A stretch of DNA of 64,000 nt from Bacillota bacterium LX-D (lineage in GTDB: Bacteria > Bacillota > DUOV01 > Zhaonellaceae), in assembly GCA_031628995.1 (NCBI GenBank), contig JAVLUO010000001.1, positions 372,001-436,000 of the forward strand, written 5' to 3'. Position 1 is the stretch's first letter, and each line of letters begins with the position of its first letter. Shown piece after piece: positions 9,044 to 17,253 of this stretch. The translations under genes and the position numbers were made by a program. Below the pieces are notes generated by a model. It was not told the origin of the DNA. It did no database searches and worked only from the letters and a program-made list of their open reading frames with translations.

Positions 9044-9254
9044 CTAAAGTTCTCTCACAACTTCTTCATCTAGAATCTCTTTCCTTTGTCTCCAATCAGG
9101 CATTAAAGACGTCAAAATCAACAGGTACCTTCTCACTAGCTGACACAACAATGGTCATATCTGGCTTTACATTGAGATTAATGTTTTTTACGTTTTTTCT
9201 ATGAAGTTTAAATCCAATTATTTTTCCGCTGTAATTGACCATTTGTTTATCCAT
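9044..9254 (-). pseudogene. Internally deleted DUF45/SprT-like metallopeptidase remnant
   Basis: From an ATG at 9254 the frame gives residues like the N terminus of the DUF45 (YgjP/M48-like) metallopeptidases found beside type I restriction genes: FKLHRKNVKNINLNVKP, DMTIVVSASEKVP. It then hits a TGA at 9096. In the next frame the family-like C terminus PDWRQRKEILDE follows and ends at TAG (9044-9046). The central HExxH zinc site is gone. So the gene has lost its middle and shifted frame. Confidence 0.55.
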
Positions 9255-9263
9255 AACAAACAC

Positions 9264-9510
9264 CTAATACCTTCTAAGAGCAACGGTTTTGATATTCTCA
9301 ATAATTTTATCGGTTTGGTTGTAGGTTAGATTAGGGAAGTATTTCTTCTTCGCAAGCTAAAATAAATTATCAATTTCCTGCCATATTCTCTTATGAACGT
9401 CTCGTTGCAGCTCTGTTGGAGCATAGTTAAAAAGAGAGATTTTATTATGATAATGTGATTTTAGATAAAAACTCTTGGTGTTGTCAAATATTTTCCACAA
9501 TATGTTTCAG
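9264..9510 (-). pseudogene. Probable C-terminal remnant of a type I restriction (HsdR) subunit
   Basis: An open stretch immediately upstream of the DUF45 remnant reads YAPTELQRDVHKRIWQEIDNLF, a TAG, then LAKKKYFPNLT, KIIENIKTVALRRY and a stop at 9264. Position and composition fit the end of HsdR, which commonly precedes a DUF45 gene. The in-frame stop and the lack of any helicase motif mean it is dead. The hsdR label is inferred mainly from context. The next 230 bases up to the permease gene hold another short open frame (NPFISLCGMPPKQKNFYEI) that I cannot place. Confidence 0.4.
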
Positions 9511-9741
9511 GGAAAATACCCCTCATTATGCTGTTTTATAGCATTGATGCAATCTATACTAATTATTTGTATTTACAACTAATCTGTTTTTGATCTCGTA
9601 AAAGTTTTTCTGTTTAGGAGGCATACCGCACAAACTGATAAATGGATTGTCTTTACCTAGACATTGAACCAGTTGCTACGTAAAAATACGTATACTAAGT
9701 TAATCCAATTCTAGATGTGATATTACTGTCCTATTATCATC

Positions 9742-11211
9742 TTATCGTTTTTCCTTTTTTTCTTCTTTATCCAATTTTTTAGGAATAAACTCCTCTGAAA
9801 TTTCCGTATGAGTTTGAGGAGTGAGTGTTTTCGCTGTCCAGATAAAGTTTCCTGCTTTGTTTATCTCATTACTTTTATTTCGTTTTTTAGCAAAGTATTT
9901 CTTTGTCAAATATAATGCTGCATACAGCAATGTCAATATAACACCGGCCAATAACCCATATCCTTGTCCTGGAACTAATGGCATGCTCAATATAACTCCT
10001 ATTAAACTTATAATTGCTATCCACGAAGAAAATGGATAACCTGGTAGTTGGCATTTTCCCTTTGGAGGGCAACCATTTTTCTTTCGAAATTTATGATGTG
10101 TAATTAAAATGACCAAATATGTAAAAAGCAGAGAAAATCCGCCTGAACTAACTAGAAAAATATATACTTGATCTGGTAGAACAAAACCGGAAAATAATCC
10201 TATTAGCATTGCAGCTCCAGAAAAAAGAATTCCTCTATAAGGGATATCTCCTTTATCTTTTAATTGCAGTGGCGCTTGTCCCTCGTCTGCAAGTGAGCGA
10301 ATCATCCGGCCGAGACCAAACATTGCAGCCAACATGGTGGAAAAAATAGCCGTTACTAGGACAATATTCATTACCCAACCCGCCCAGCCTAAATTCCACC
10401 TTGTCAAGGCTAGTACCAATGGGCTTCTTTCTTCTGTAAAATTACTAATCGGGATTAATGGTAAAAGCACAATAATAGCTGCAACATAAAGTCCTATAAG
10501 GCTGATTACAGTATAAAATATTGCTTTTGGAACTGTCTTATGAGGATTACTAGTCTCAGAAGCAGCTAAACTAATAATTTCAAATCCGGCATATGCAAAC
10601 ATAACAATAAGCATACTTCCAGCAATTCCTCCAATCCCGGCAGGAAACCAGGATTCTTGGCGCAAAGCGCCCATTCCTATTCTAGGCACATCTAGAGCAA
10701 TGCCAAAAATCAACATTAAACCTAATACAATAAATCCAACAATCGCCAAAAGTTTAATAGCAGCTAAACCACTTTCCAATTTGCTTAATTTATCAGCTCC
10801 CAGCAAGTTAAGCATGGTAATTAAAATAATTACTATTGAGCCCATTATAGGTAAAGAAAGATCCGTCACCCACGCACTTAGAAGAATCGATACAGCTATT
10901 GCTTCACTGGACATTGCTAAAACAAGTCCCGTCCAGTAAACCCATCCTACTACAAACCCTACACTTGGCCCGTATACTTTTTCAGAGAGAGTGCGAAAAG
11001 AACCGGAATCTGGATCTGCTACTATCATCTCTGATAAGGCAAAAAGAATAAAATATACTAAAATACCTCCAAGTATATACGAAATGACAACGGCTGGCCC
11101 GGCAGCACGAATAGCAACCACTGATCCAAGAAAAAAGGATCCTCCTACTACTGTTCCCAGTGCCATCATTGCTAATTGGACTGCAGTCAAGCCTTTATGG
11201 CTCTTTTCCAT
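9742..11211 (-). CDS. APC-family amino-acid permease
   Basis: 489 residues from the ATG at 11211, preceded by TAGGAGGT. A start 22 codons upstream is also open but lacks a ribosome site. About 12 transmembrane segments. The first carries the APC consensus LAMMALGTVVGGSFFLGS (unwound TM1 substrate site), and the sixth has MFAYAGFEIISLAASE. It is an electrochemically driven amino-acid transporter in the cytoplasmic membrane. The C-terminal about 40 residues are charged and cytoplasmic. Substrate cannot be read from sequence. It stands alone on the minus strand, downstream of restriction-locus scars. Confidence 0.88.
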   Translation of the reverse strand: MEKSHKGLTAVQLAMMALGTVVGGSFFLGSVVAIRAAGPAVVISYILGGILVYFILFALSEMIVADPDSGSFRTLSEKVYGPSVGFVVGWVYWTGLVLAMSSEAIAVSILLSAWVTDLSLPIMGSIVIILITMLNLLGADKLSKLESGLAAIKLLAIVGFIVLGLMLIFGIALDVPRIGMGALRQESWFPAGIGGIAGSMLIVMFAYAGFEIISLAASETSNPHKTVPKAIFYTVISLIGLYVAAIIVLLPLIPISNFTEERSPLVLALTRWNLGWAGWVMNIVLVTAIFSTMLAAMFGLGRMIRSLADEGQAPLQLKDKGDIPYRGILFSGAAMLIGLFSGFVLPDQVYIFLVSSGGFSLLFTYLVILITHHKFRKKNGCPPKGKCQLPGYPFSSWIAIISLIGVILSMPLVPGQGYGLLAGVILTLLYAALYLTKKYFAKKRNKSNEINKAGNFIWTAKTLTPQTHTEISEEFIPKKLDKEEKKEKR

Positions 11212-11384
11212 TACTATACCTCCTAAGTTACGTACCTTATAATAGTATTTGCGTATCATTGAGAAGCTATCCTTCATTCACATTCATTAATTTCGGGCGA
11301 CGTCCTATGGTTGTTTATTTGTTGTATAGTAACAAATTACTTTTCTATTGATTTTTGGGAAGCATAAATCTGCCTTATAAGAAA

Positions 11385-11421
11385 GAAGCATAAGCCTGCC
11401 AAAGCGGCAAACTTATGCTTC
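11385..11421 (-). terminator. Terminator-like hairpin downstream of the nif operon
   Basis: A perfect 10-bp arm pair (GAAGCATAAG/CTTATGCTTC) encloses a second short stem (TGCC/GGCA) with a 5-base loop. On the minus strand it is followed by TTTCTTATAA. It lies about 140 bases past the nifV stop, between nifV and the permease. A partial extra copy of the arm (AGCATAAATCTGCC) precedes it on the plus strand. Confidence 0.6.
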
Positions 11422-11456
11422 CAGTATCAGTTGATTCCAGCGATTGTGGTTTTTCA

Positions 11457-11490
11457 TGATGGAGGCCAGGGGAATCGAAACCTATGTCCC
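11457..11490 (-). other. tmRNA/tRNA 3'-end-like fragment (possible att scar)
   Basis: On the minus strand this reads a T-arm-like GGTTTCGATTCCCC followed by CTGGCCTCCATCA, close to the 3' end of ssrA (usual GGTTCGATTCCC...CTCCACCA). No rest of a tmRNA is visible upstream, and the T loop has one extra T. Such fragments are left by elements that integrate into ssrA. It lies directly beyond the end of the nif operon. Confidence 0.35.
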
Positions 11491-11560
11491 GAATTTCCAA
11501 AAATTAATATTCTCATAATGCGAACATTCAACTTTTATCTGGTTTCAATTTTTTACTCTG

Positions 11561-12619
11561 TTACATATGACTTCTTTTTAATACCGAAAGAAGCTCATTT
11601 GTTTGCTCTTGAGATAATTCCAAACCTTTCTTGCGGTAAACATATTCAATAGCTTTTCGGCCAGAGAACTTTCCTAACACAATTTCTCTTTTTCCTCCCG
11701 CGTCCTCAGGTGGGTAAGGCTGATAGGTCTTTTCGTCCTTTAACAAACCGTCTACATGAATACCGGATTCGTGCCAATACACCTGTTTCCCTACAATGGC
11801 TTTCCCTGGGTGCACGGCCCTTTTTGAATACCGTTCCACCATTGCAGAAGCTTGGGCAAATAACTTCGTATCGATATGCACATGCTTTTTGGCAATATGC
11901 TTAATGGCCATCGTAATTTCTTCCAACGGTGTATTTCCTGCCCGCTCTCCTAATCCGTTAATACTGCAGCTTAATACTGCTGCACCCGCTTTAAACGCGG
12001 CATATGCGTTACCCGTAGACATGCCAAAATCATTATGCCCATGATAATCGATATGCACATCAATATGCTCTCTCAGATTTTTGATTGTATTATAAACGGT
12101 AAAGGGGTCTTGTATGCCTACAGTATCGGCATAACGGACGCGGCTGGCGCCTTCACGAATAGCTGTATTATAATACTTTAGTAAAAAATCAGGATCGGTC
12201 CTGGACGCATCTTCGGCACCGACGGAGACGGAACACCCTTTCTCCACGCAATAAGCAACCAGTTTTTGGGTATTGTATAATACCCATTCCCGCGTTTTGT
12301 TGAGTTTCTTTGCAATATGCAAATCAGAAACAGGTGCTGCAATATGTATATGCTTTGAACCGCAAGCAATGGATTTTTGGATGTCTTCCAGTAGCAAACG
12401 GTTCCAGGTTAATATTTCCGCATTAAGGCCAAGATTTAAGATGGCAGTAATAGAATCCATTTCATTTTTACCCATTGCCGGGATACCCGCCTCGATAATA
12501 TCTATCCCTAAAGAGTCCAGCATTTGTGCAATTTCAAGTTTTTCTTTTTTAGAAAAAGACACCCCAGGCGTTTGCTCACCATCCCGCAGCGTAGTATCCA
12601 AAAACATTACTGTTTTCAT
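11561..12619 (-). CDS. nifV: Homocitrate synthase
   Basis: 352 residues from the ATG at 12619, which lies 8 bases after GGAG; two upstream in-frame starts overlap that ribosome site. It is a DRE-TIM metallolyase ([13 protein letters not shown]) with the metal-binding HGHND motif and INGLGERAGNT. It condenses acetyl-CoA and 2-oxoglutarate to R-homocitrate, the organic ligand of FeMo-co. It lacks the C-terminal leucine-regulatory domain of LeuA, as is usual for NifV. It is the last nif gene here and is coupled to modB. Unlike C. pasteurianum, where NifV is split into omega and alpha chains, it is a single polypeptide. Confidence 0.9.
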   Translation of the reverse strand: MKTVMFLDTTLRDGEQTPGVSFSKKEKLEIAQMLDSLGIDIIEAGIPAMGKNEMDSITAILNLGLNAEILTWNRLLLEDIQKSIACGSKHIHIAAPVSDLHIAKKLNKTREWVLYNTQKLVAYCVEKGCSVSVGAEDASRTDPDFLLKYYNTAIREGASRVRYADTVGIQDPFTVYNTIKNLREHIDVHIDYHGHNDFGMSTGNAYAAFKAGAAVLSCSINGLGERAGNTPLEEITMAIKHIAKKHVHIDTKLFAQASAMVERYSKRAVHPGKAIVGKQVYWHESGIHVDGLLKDEKTYQPYPPEDAGGKREIVLGKFSGRKAIEYVYRKKGLELSQEQTNELLSVLKRSHM

Positions 12620-12624
12620 ATTCA

Positions 12625-13443
12625 TCACTCCAATTTCTTGAGCGTTGTCTTAAACAGTAGAAGCGGCAGCAAAAAAATCATAATATGCAGCACGGCCAAT
12701 GATACGGCAAGCTTTGTATTTTGCTGGGTAAAGGAATATATTGCAGTTGATATTGTCTGCGTCTTTCCCTCCATATTTCCTGCGAACATAATAGTCGCAC
12801 CAAATTCACCTGCAGCACGCAGACACGCCATGATACTTGCTGAAATAAACGGTTTTACATTCATTGGCAGGTATATTCGAAAAATTAGGTCTTTCAAGGT
12901 TGCACCACAATCTACTGCAGCATCTTCTATGGTCTTATCGACTGATTGAAAAGCACTTTTTAACATTTGGACAAAATAAGGCATAGCTACAAAAACCTGT
13001 ACTATAATGACAGCTGCTAAGGTAAAGGGCAGGCTAATGGACAAATTTGAAAGAAAACTGCCCACAAGCCCATACCTGCCAAAAGTCATTAACAATGCCA
13101 AACCGGTGATAGAGGGAGGAAGGACCATAGGAATGTTCAATACCATATCCAACAATGCACCGCTCCTGCCACTTTTTTTAACAATGTAAAATGCGGTAGG
13201 GATACCGAGAGTTACTACAAGCAGGTACGAAATTAATATGCTTATTACAGTTATGCTGATGGCTTCCCAAACCTGCGGCATCTGCACAAGTTCTGCAATA
13301 GCCGATATATCCGATTCAATGAACAGCGAGGAGATTACCGTCACCATGCACAGAATGCTGCCGATGGCAATAGTAGAAACCAGGATGCCGGTAAACTCGC
13401 TGCGTATTATGCTTTGTCTTTTGGCAATTCTTAAACTGTTCAT
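12625..13443 (-). CDS. modB: Molybdate ABC transporter permease
   Basis: 272 residues with about six membrane segments. The permease coupling motif for the ATPase is near VDCGATLKDLIFRIYLP (EAA loop), and RAAGEFGATIMFAGN is typical of ModB. Its ATG overlaps the modA stop by four bases, and its own stop overlaps the region just before nifV. It forms the membrane channel for molybdate needed for FeMo-co. No modC ATPase gene is present in this cluster, so the ATP-hydrolysing subunit must come from elsewhere. Confidence 0.92.
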   Translation of the reverse strand: MNSLRIAKRQSIIRSEFTGILVSTIAIGSILCMVTVISSLFIESDISAIAELVQMPQVWEAISITVISILISYLLVVTLGIPTAFYIVKKSGRSGALLDMVLNIPMVLPPSITGLALLMTFGRYGLVGSFLSNLSISLPFTLAAVIIVQVFVAMPYFVQMLKSAFQSVDKTIEDAAVDCGATLKDLIFRIYLPMNVKPFISASIMACLRAAGEFGATIMFAGNMEGKTQTISTAIYSFTQQNTKLAVSLAVLHIMIFLLPLLLFKTTLKKLE

Positions 13444-14285
13444 TTTAGGGCTGCTTGAAATCCGTACTTTTCCATTACAGCCATACCGGCATTGGAAAGC
13501 AGATAATCGACAAAAGCCTTACTGGCGTCTTTGTGCGCGCTTCCCCTCAAAACCGCAACGGGATATTCTGCAATTACATTATATTTTTTTGGTATATTAA
13601 TGGTTTTTACTTTCCTTTGATCGGCAGCAGCGGCGTCGGATTTATATACGATGCCTGCATCCACTTCCCCAAGCTGTACTTTTTGTTCTACGCTTTTCAC
13701 GTCCATTTCTTTCGAGCGTACATTGCCCATAAAATTATCTTTGTAGCCTTTTGGGAAGTTGCCAGAGGACTCAATCTTATGGAGCATTTGAAGCGTATAT
13801 TGCCCAACCGGTACGGATTCGTCCGCGATAGCCAGCGTAACTCCTGTCTTCACAAGATCTTCCAGGCCCGACAGTTTCGCCTTGTAATAATAGACAATGA
13901 CGAGTTCATTAGCAACAAACATACTGTAATCTTCTACGTAACCCTTATCTTTCATCTCGGTCATATACTTCATATTGGCCGATAAGAATACATCGGCGTC
14001 AACACCCTGTTCAATCTGGCTCACAAGCGCCTGAGTCCCAGCAAAATTCAGTTCAAAATCTATACTCGGGTTCTCTCTTTTATAGTTGTCTGCTATTTCT
14101 TTTAAGGATTCCGTCAGACTTGCCGCCGCTAGCACCCTTAGCGTAACTTTTTCCATCTGTGGAGATGAGTCTGAGACAAAAGCTGAGGCAGATGGAGATA
14201 GGTCGGACACGGACAGCTTTGTCTGGCAGACAACCAAAATTATTAGTGTTACAAAAACCAGCATCGGCAATAATATCCTTTTCAT
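13440..14285 (-). CDS. modA: Molybdate-binding lipoprotein
   Basis: 281 residues. The N-terminal signal has a lipobox-like LVVC, then a Ser-rich linker to about residue 45. The periplasmic-binding-protein fold starts at LRVLAAASLTESLKEIA; the Ser residues of AASLTES contact the oxyanion in ModA. It continues with FAGTQALVSQIEQG and ends NAGMAVMEKYGFQA. It captures molybdate outside the membrane and delivers it to ModB. It begins 51 bases after the ferredoxin gene and overlaps modB. A tungstate preference cannot be excluded. Confidence 0.9.
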   Translation of the reverse strand: MKRILLPMLVFVTLIILVVCQTKLSVSDLSPSASAFVSDSSPQMEKVTLRVLAAASLTESLKEIADNYKRENPSIDFELNFAGTQALVSQIEQGVDADVFLSANMKYMTEMKDKGYVEDYSMFVANELVIVYYYKAKLSGLEDLVKTGVTLAIADESVPVGQYTLQMLHKIESSGNFPKGYKDNFMGNVRSKEMDVKSVEQKVQLGEVDAGIVYKSDAAAADQRKVKTINIPKKYNVIAEYPVAVLRGSAHKDASKAFVDYLLSNAGMAVMEKYGFQAALK

Positions 14286-14336
14286 GTCTGATCTCCTTAT
14301 AAATCTGATAAAATTTAAATTTTTAATAATAGTCTT

Positions 14337-14645
14337 TTAAAGAGCTAAGCGTTCCAATACTTCACCATTTTCAATTGCATCAATTATGTCTTCCACATCG
14401 TCTTCCGTTACTCCACCGTACCATACCCCTTCGGGATATAAGATTACAACAGGACCCTGATTGCATAGGGATAAACAGCCGGTGTTTGTAACCATGATTT
14501 TGTCTTCCAGTTCCCTATCCGAAATTTCTTCTAAAAAACGCCCGACGATGCCGGCAGAATTTTTCGATATACAGAATCCTTTTTGTTGTCCATTGATACG
14601 CGAACTCGAACATACGAAAATATGGTGTTCCGGTTTATTCATCAT
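14337..14645 (-). CDS. Thioredoxin-fold [2Fe-2S] ferredoxin, C. pasteurianum type
   Basis: 102 residues. Counted from the second Met, cysteines fall at 11, 24, 56 and 60, the ligand positions of the C. pasteurianum [2Fe-2S] ferredoxin. Shared stretches include HHIFVC, GFC.SKNS, MV.NTGC, QGP and VVYPEGVWYG-like. That protein interacts with nitrogenase MoFe protein, and the gene's place between nifB and modA supports the same role here. The ribosome site AAAGGA serves either of two adjacent ATGs. No transmembrane or signal sequence. Confidence 0.9.
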   Translation of the reverse strand: MMNKPEHHIFVCSSSRINGQQKGFCISKNSAGIVGRFLEEISDRELEDKIMVTNTGCLSLCNQGPVVILYPEGVWYGGVTEDDVEDIIDAIENGEVLERLAL

Positions 14646-14655
14646 ACTTATCCTT

Positions 14656-15573
14656 TCAACTTATTTTTTTCAATGGTTCGGCTTTGCACTTTACACTCCG
14701 GAACTCAAGGGAAAGATCGTTCCCAAGTGTACCGATCGCATCAGCGCGGCACTGCCGGCAATGGTACATCTGTTGGATATGTTTCTCGCATTTCTTGCGC
14801 ATGGTGTATATTTCCTCATGAGACACTGCCGGTATATGCTCGAAAGGCGTCTCCGCTACCTGGATCATAGGCATAATGTTCGTAATGTAAGCACCATTAT
14901 CTTTAACTGTTTTAACAATGTCTTCAATATGATGGTCGTTGATACCTTTGATCATTACGATATTCACTTTGCATACTACTTTGCTGTTAGAAAGCTGCCG
15001 CAAACCTTGGAGCTGGTTTTCCATTAACCTTGCCGCGGCTCCCTCGCCTTTTAAAATCAAACCCTCATAATTCACTCTGCTATATATCATCTTACCGATA
15101 GCAGGATCCACAGCGTTGATCGTTATGGTTACATGCCCCACACCAAGCCCGATGATTTCATTGACATACTTTGGCAGCATCAGACCGTTCGTCGATAAAC
15201 AGATGGTAATATTGGGGTCATATTCCCGAATGAGGGTAATTGTTTCTTTCGTCTTTCCAAACTCGGCCAAAGCGTCTCCCGGTCCCGCAATTCCTACCAC
15301 CTTCAAATTATCCAGGCTTTGCCTGACGTGGATGAATCTTTCTAAAGCCTCTTTAGGGTTTAAAACATCATTGGTCACACCTGGCCGGCTCTCATTGGCA
15401 CAATCATATTTCCTGTTGCAGTAATTGCACTGGATATTACACACAGGTGCTACAGGAACATGTATTCTGGCATATTCATGGGCACCAGCACTGTAACACG
15501 GATGTTGGGCAGTACTGCCCGCTACCATTTCCCGAAATTGAGTCTCTTCTATATTCGGTAACAAAGTAATCAC
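14656..15573 (-). CDS. nifB: FeMo-cofactor biosynthesis radical SAM protein NifB
   Basis: 305 residues. N-terminal HPCYS and the radical SAM motif CNIQCNYC are followed by NRKYDCANESRPGV, a NifB hallmark. Toward the C terminus, HCRQCRADAIG supplies ligands for the K-cluster sites. It converts two [4Fe-4S] clusters, with a SAM-derived carbide and sulfite sulfur, into the 8Fe NifB-co precursor. It lacks the C-terminal NifX-like domain seen in many NifB proteins; a stand-alone NifX-like gene sits 6 bases upstream. In C. pasteurianum nifN and nifB are fused, while here they are separate. Confidence 0.95.
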   Translation of the reverse strand: MITLLPNIEETQFREMVAGSTAQHPCYSAGAHEYARIHVPVAPVCNIQCNYCNRKYDCANESRPGVTNDVLNPKEALERFIHVRQSLDNLKVVGIAGPGDALAEFGKTKETITLIREYDPNITICLSTNGLMLPKYVNEIIGLGVGHVTITINAVDPAIGKMIYSRVNYEGLILKGEGAAARLMENQLQGLRQLSNSKVVCKVNIVMIKGINDHHIEDIVKTVKDNGAYITNIMPMIQVAETPFEHIPAVSHEEIYTMRKKCEKHIQQMYHCRQCRADAIGTLGNDLSLEFRSVKCKAEPLKKIS

Positions 15574-15579
15574 CTCTTT

Positions 15580-15882
15580 TCACTGAGATTTTTCTCGAAT
15601 AAACACCTCTATCGCTTTTACTGGATCTTCCTCATTAGAAACAATGGGCATCATACCGGCTTTTCGCAGATTGTCCTGCATCGACAAACCTATACTGCCG
15701 GAAATAACCGCTTCACAGTCTGCAATAAACCCAAAATCGTGCTTTTGCAAGTTTGTCGAGGCAACCCTTGCTTCTACAAAGTTTATCTTATTGTCCATCA
15801 CGTCAAATATATATATTACCTTGCTTTTTCCGAAATGAGGCGCAACAATTTCATCCTCATTTACACTAACTGCTACTTTCAT
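15580..15882 (-). CDS. nifX: NifX/NafY-like FeMo-cofactor carrier domain protein
   Basis: 100 residues that are a single dinitrogenase iron-molybdenum cofactor-binding domain: MKVAVSVNEDE, HFGKSKVIYIFDV, then a segment ending ISGSIGLSMQDNL. Proteins of this fold bind NifB-co or the VK-cluster and pass it between NifB, NifEN and apo-NifDK. It lies between nifN and nifB, 6 bases from nifB. Because the neighbouring NifB lacks this domain, the small protein may supply it in trans. The precise subtype (NifX, NafY or NifB C-terminal domain) cannot be settled from sequence alone. Confidence 0.85.
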   Translation of the reverse strand: MKVAVSVNEDEIVAPHFGKSKVIYIFDVMDNKINFVEARVASTNLQKHDFGFIADCEAVISGSIGLSMQDNLRKAGMMPIVSNEEDPVKAIEVFIREKSQ

Positions 15883-15900
15883 CGCTTGAAACCTCTCCTT

Positions 15901-17253
15901 TCAACGCCAATAGGCCTTATGCAGGTTTGCCCTGAATGTTTGATGCTTCTGGTCCAGTAATATATTTGTCAGTTCATCCAGCAGTTGCATAGACCCGGTA
16001 TACCCGATCACGACTTTTCTTTGGGCACCCATCCTGTCATGCACCGGAAAACCTGTGCGCACCAGGGGTATGCCAAACTTTTCTGTCATAAAAGCGCCGT
16101 CGGAAGGCCCTATAAGCAAATTAACGCCGGTATCTTGCACATGTTTGCTGATGGTTTCAAAATCCGTATCGGCCAGCTTGATAAAATCCCGGTTAAAGGA
16201 TGATCCCAGTGAATCAAGGGCTGGCAGTATCTTCCCGTTTGCCGGCCCGGAGGCAACCACGCAAGGAGTAAAACAGTTTTCCAGGCAAATTGACGTTGCA
16301 GCATATATCAGTTCAGGGTCACCAAATATACCTACCCTGCCTTCTGCATTATATTTGTGTGCATCAATCATAGCATCTAGGTACCTTGCGCGTTCTTTTC
16401 GGATTTTCATCGGTACCCCTCTGCCGGAGATGCCGGCAAGCGCTTCCATCAATGCATCCGTATTTTGCAGGCCAATCGGCAGCGGCAGACGGTACAATGG
16501 AATTCCGTAAGCTTCCTTTAAATACAGCCCCGGCGAATCTTCATCGGCTACCATTGCGCCGATTTCCAATGTTGCCGCTGCTTTGCCCATCTCCTTGAGC
16601 GCTGATATGGGGGTACCGCCCTCCGGCATCCGGTTATAGTATTCCTGACAGCCACCGTCCAGTGTTTCAGAAATATCGGGGAACAACGTATAAGCAATGT
16701 CAAATAAGCTCAGAATTTCTTTTAGATGCCGGATATCTCCAGGTGACATGGACCCGACAATTACGTTTACCTTTGGGCTTTTACCACCGTTTTTTACAAA
16801 ATGCTCTACCGTTTTTCTTGCAGTATAATAATGCCCTTTGTATTGCGATCCTCCATATCCCGGAGAAGATACTGCAAGGCAGTCTATACCCTTTATTTTC
16901 TCCTCAGCAAAAAATTCATTGATAATCCCGCCGAGATCTTCGCCTATGGTTTCGGCCAAACAGGTGGTTGTAATGCCCACCACCCTTGGCCGGTACAATT
17001 TAATGACATTTTTTAACGCTTTTTTTAAATTTGCGCTACCGCCGTATACTGTTCCTTTCTCATTTAAAGATGAAGAGGCAATATCGATCGGTTCATTGTA
17101 ATGCGTGGCCATATGGCGGCGGATATAGGTGGAGCAGCCTTGTGATCCGTGCATCAGTACCATGCAGTGCTCAATACCTTTAAATACGCCGGCTGCCCCC
17201 ATCGGCATACACATATTGCAGGGGTTAACATTCAGATTGACAAAGTTTCTCAT
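15901..17253 (-). CDS. nifN: FeMo-cofactor scaffold subunit NifN
   Basis: 450 residues, homologous to NifK. The N terminus has VNPCNMCMPMGAAGVFKGIE and HGSQGCSTYIRRHM, then TTCLAETIGEDL and SSPGYGGSQYKGHY. It pairs with NifE to form the scaffold on which NifB-co is matured to FeMo-co with Mo and homocitrate. Its ATG lies inside the 3' end of nifE (29-base overlap), suggesting coupled translation and equal stoichiometry. It is not fused to nifB, in contrast with some clostridia. Confidence 0.93.
   Translation of the reverse strand: MRNFVNLNVNPCNMCMPMGAAGVFKGIEHCMVLMHGSQGCSTYIRRHMATHYNEPIDIASSSLNEKGTVYGGSANLKKALKNVIKLYRPRVVGITTTCLAETIGEDLGGIINEFFAEEKIKGIDCLAVSSPGYGGSQYKGHYYTARKTVEHFVKNGGKSPKVNVIVGSMSPGDIRHLKEILSLFDIAYTLFPDISETLDGGCQEYYNRMPEGGTPISALKEMGKAAATLEIGAMVADEDSPGLYLKEAYGIPLYRLPLPIGLQNTDALMEALAGISGRGVPMKIRKERARYLDAMIDAHKYNAEGRVGIFGDPELIYAATSICLENCFTPCVVASGPANGKILPALDSLGSSFNRDFIKLADTDFETISKHVQDTGVNLLIGPSDGAFMTEKFGIPLVRTGFPVHDRMGAQRKVVIGYTGSMQLLDELTNILLDQKHQTFRANLHKAYWR

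Noticed and set aside
11457-11490. Complete tRNA or tmRNA gene
   Set aside because: Only a T-arm-like 3' end is present, with an extra T in the loop and no acceptor 5' strand nearby; kept only as a possible scar.
13455-13985. 176-codon plus-strand frame opposite modA
   Set aside because: Shadow frame of modA; no ribosome site.
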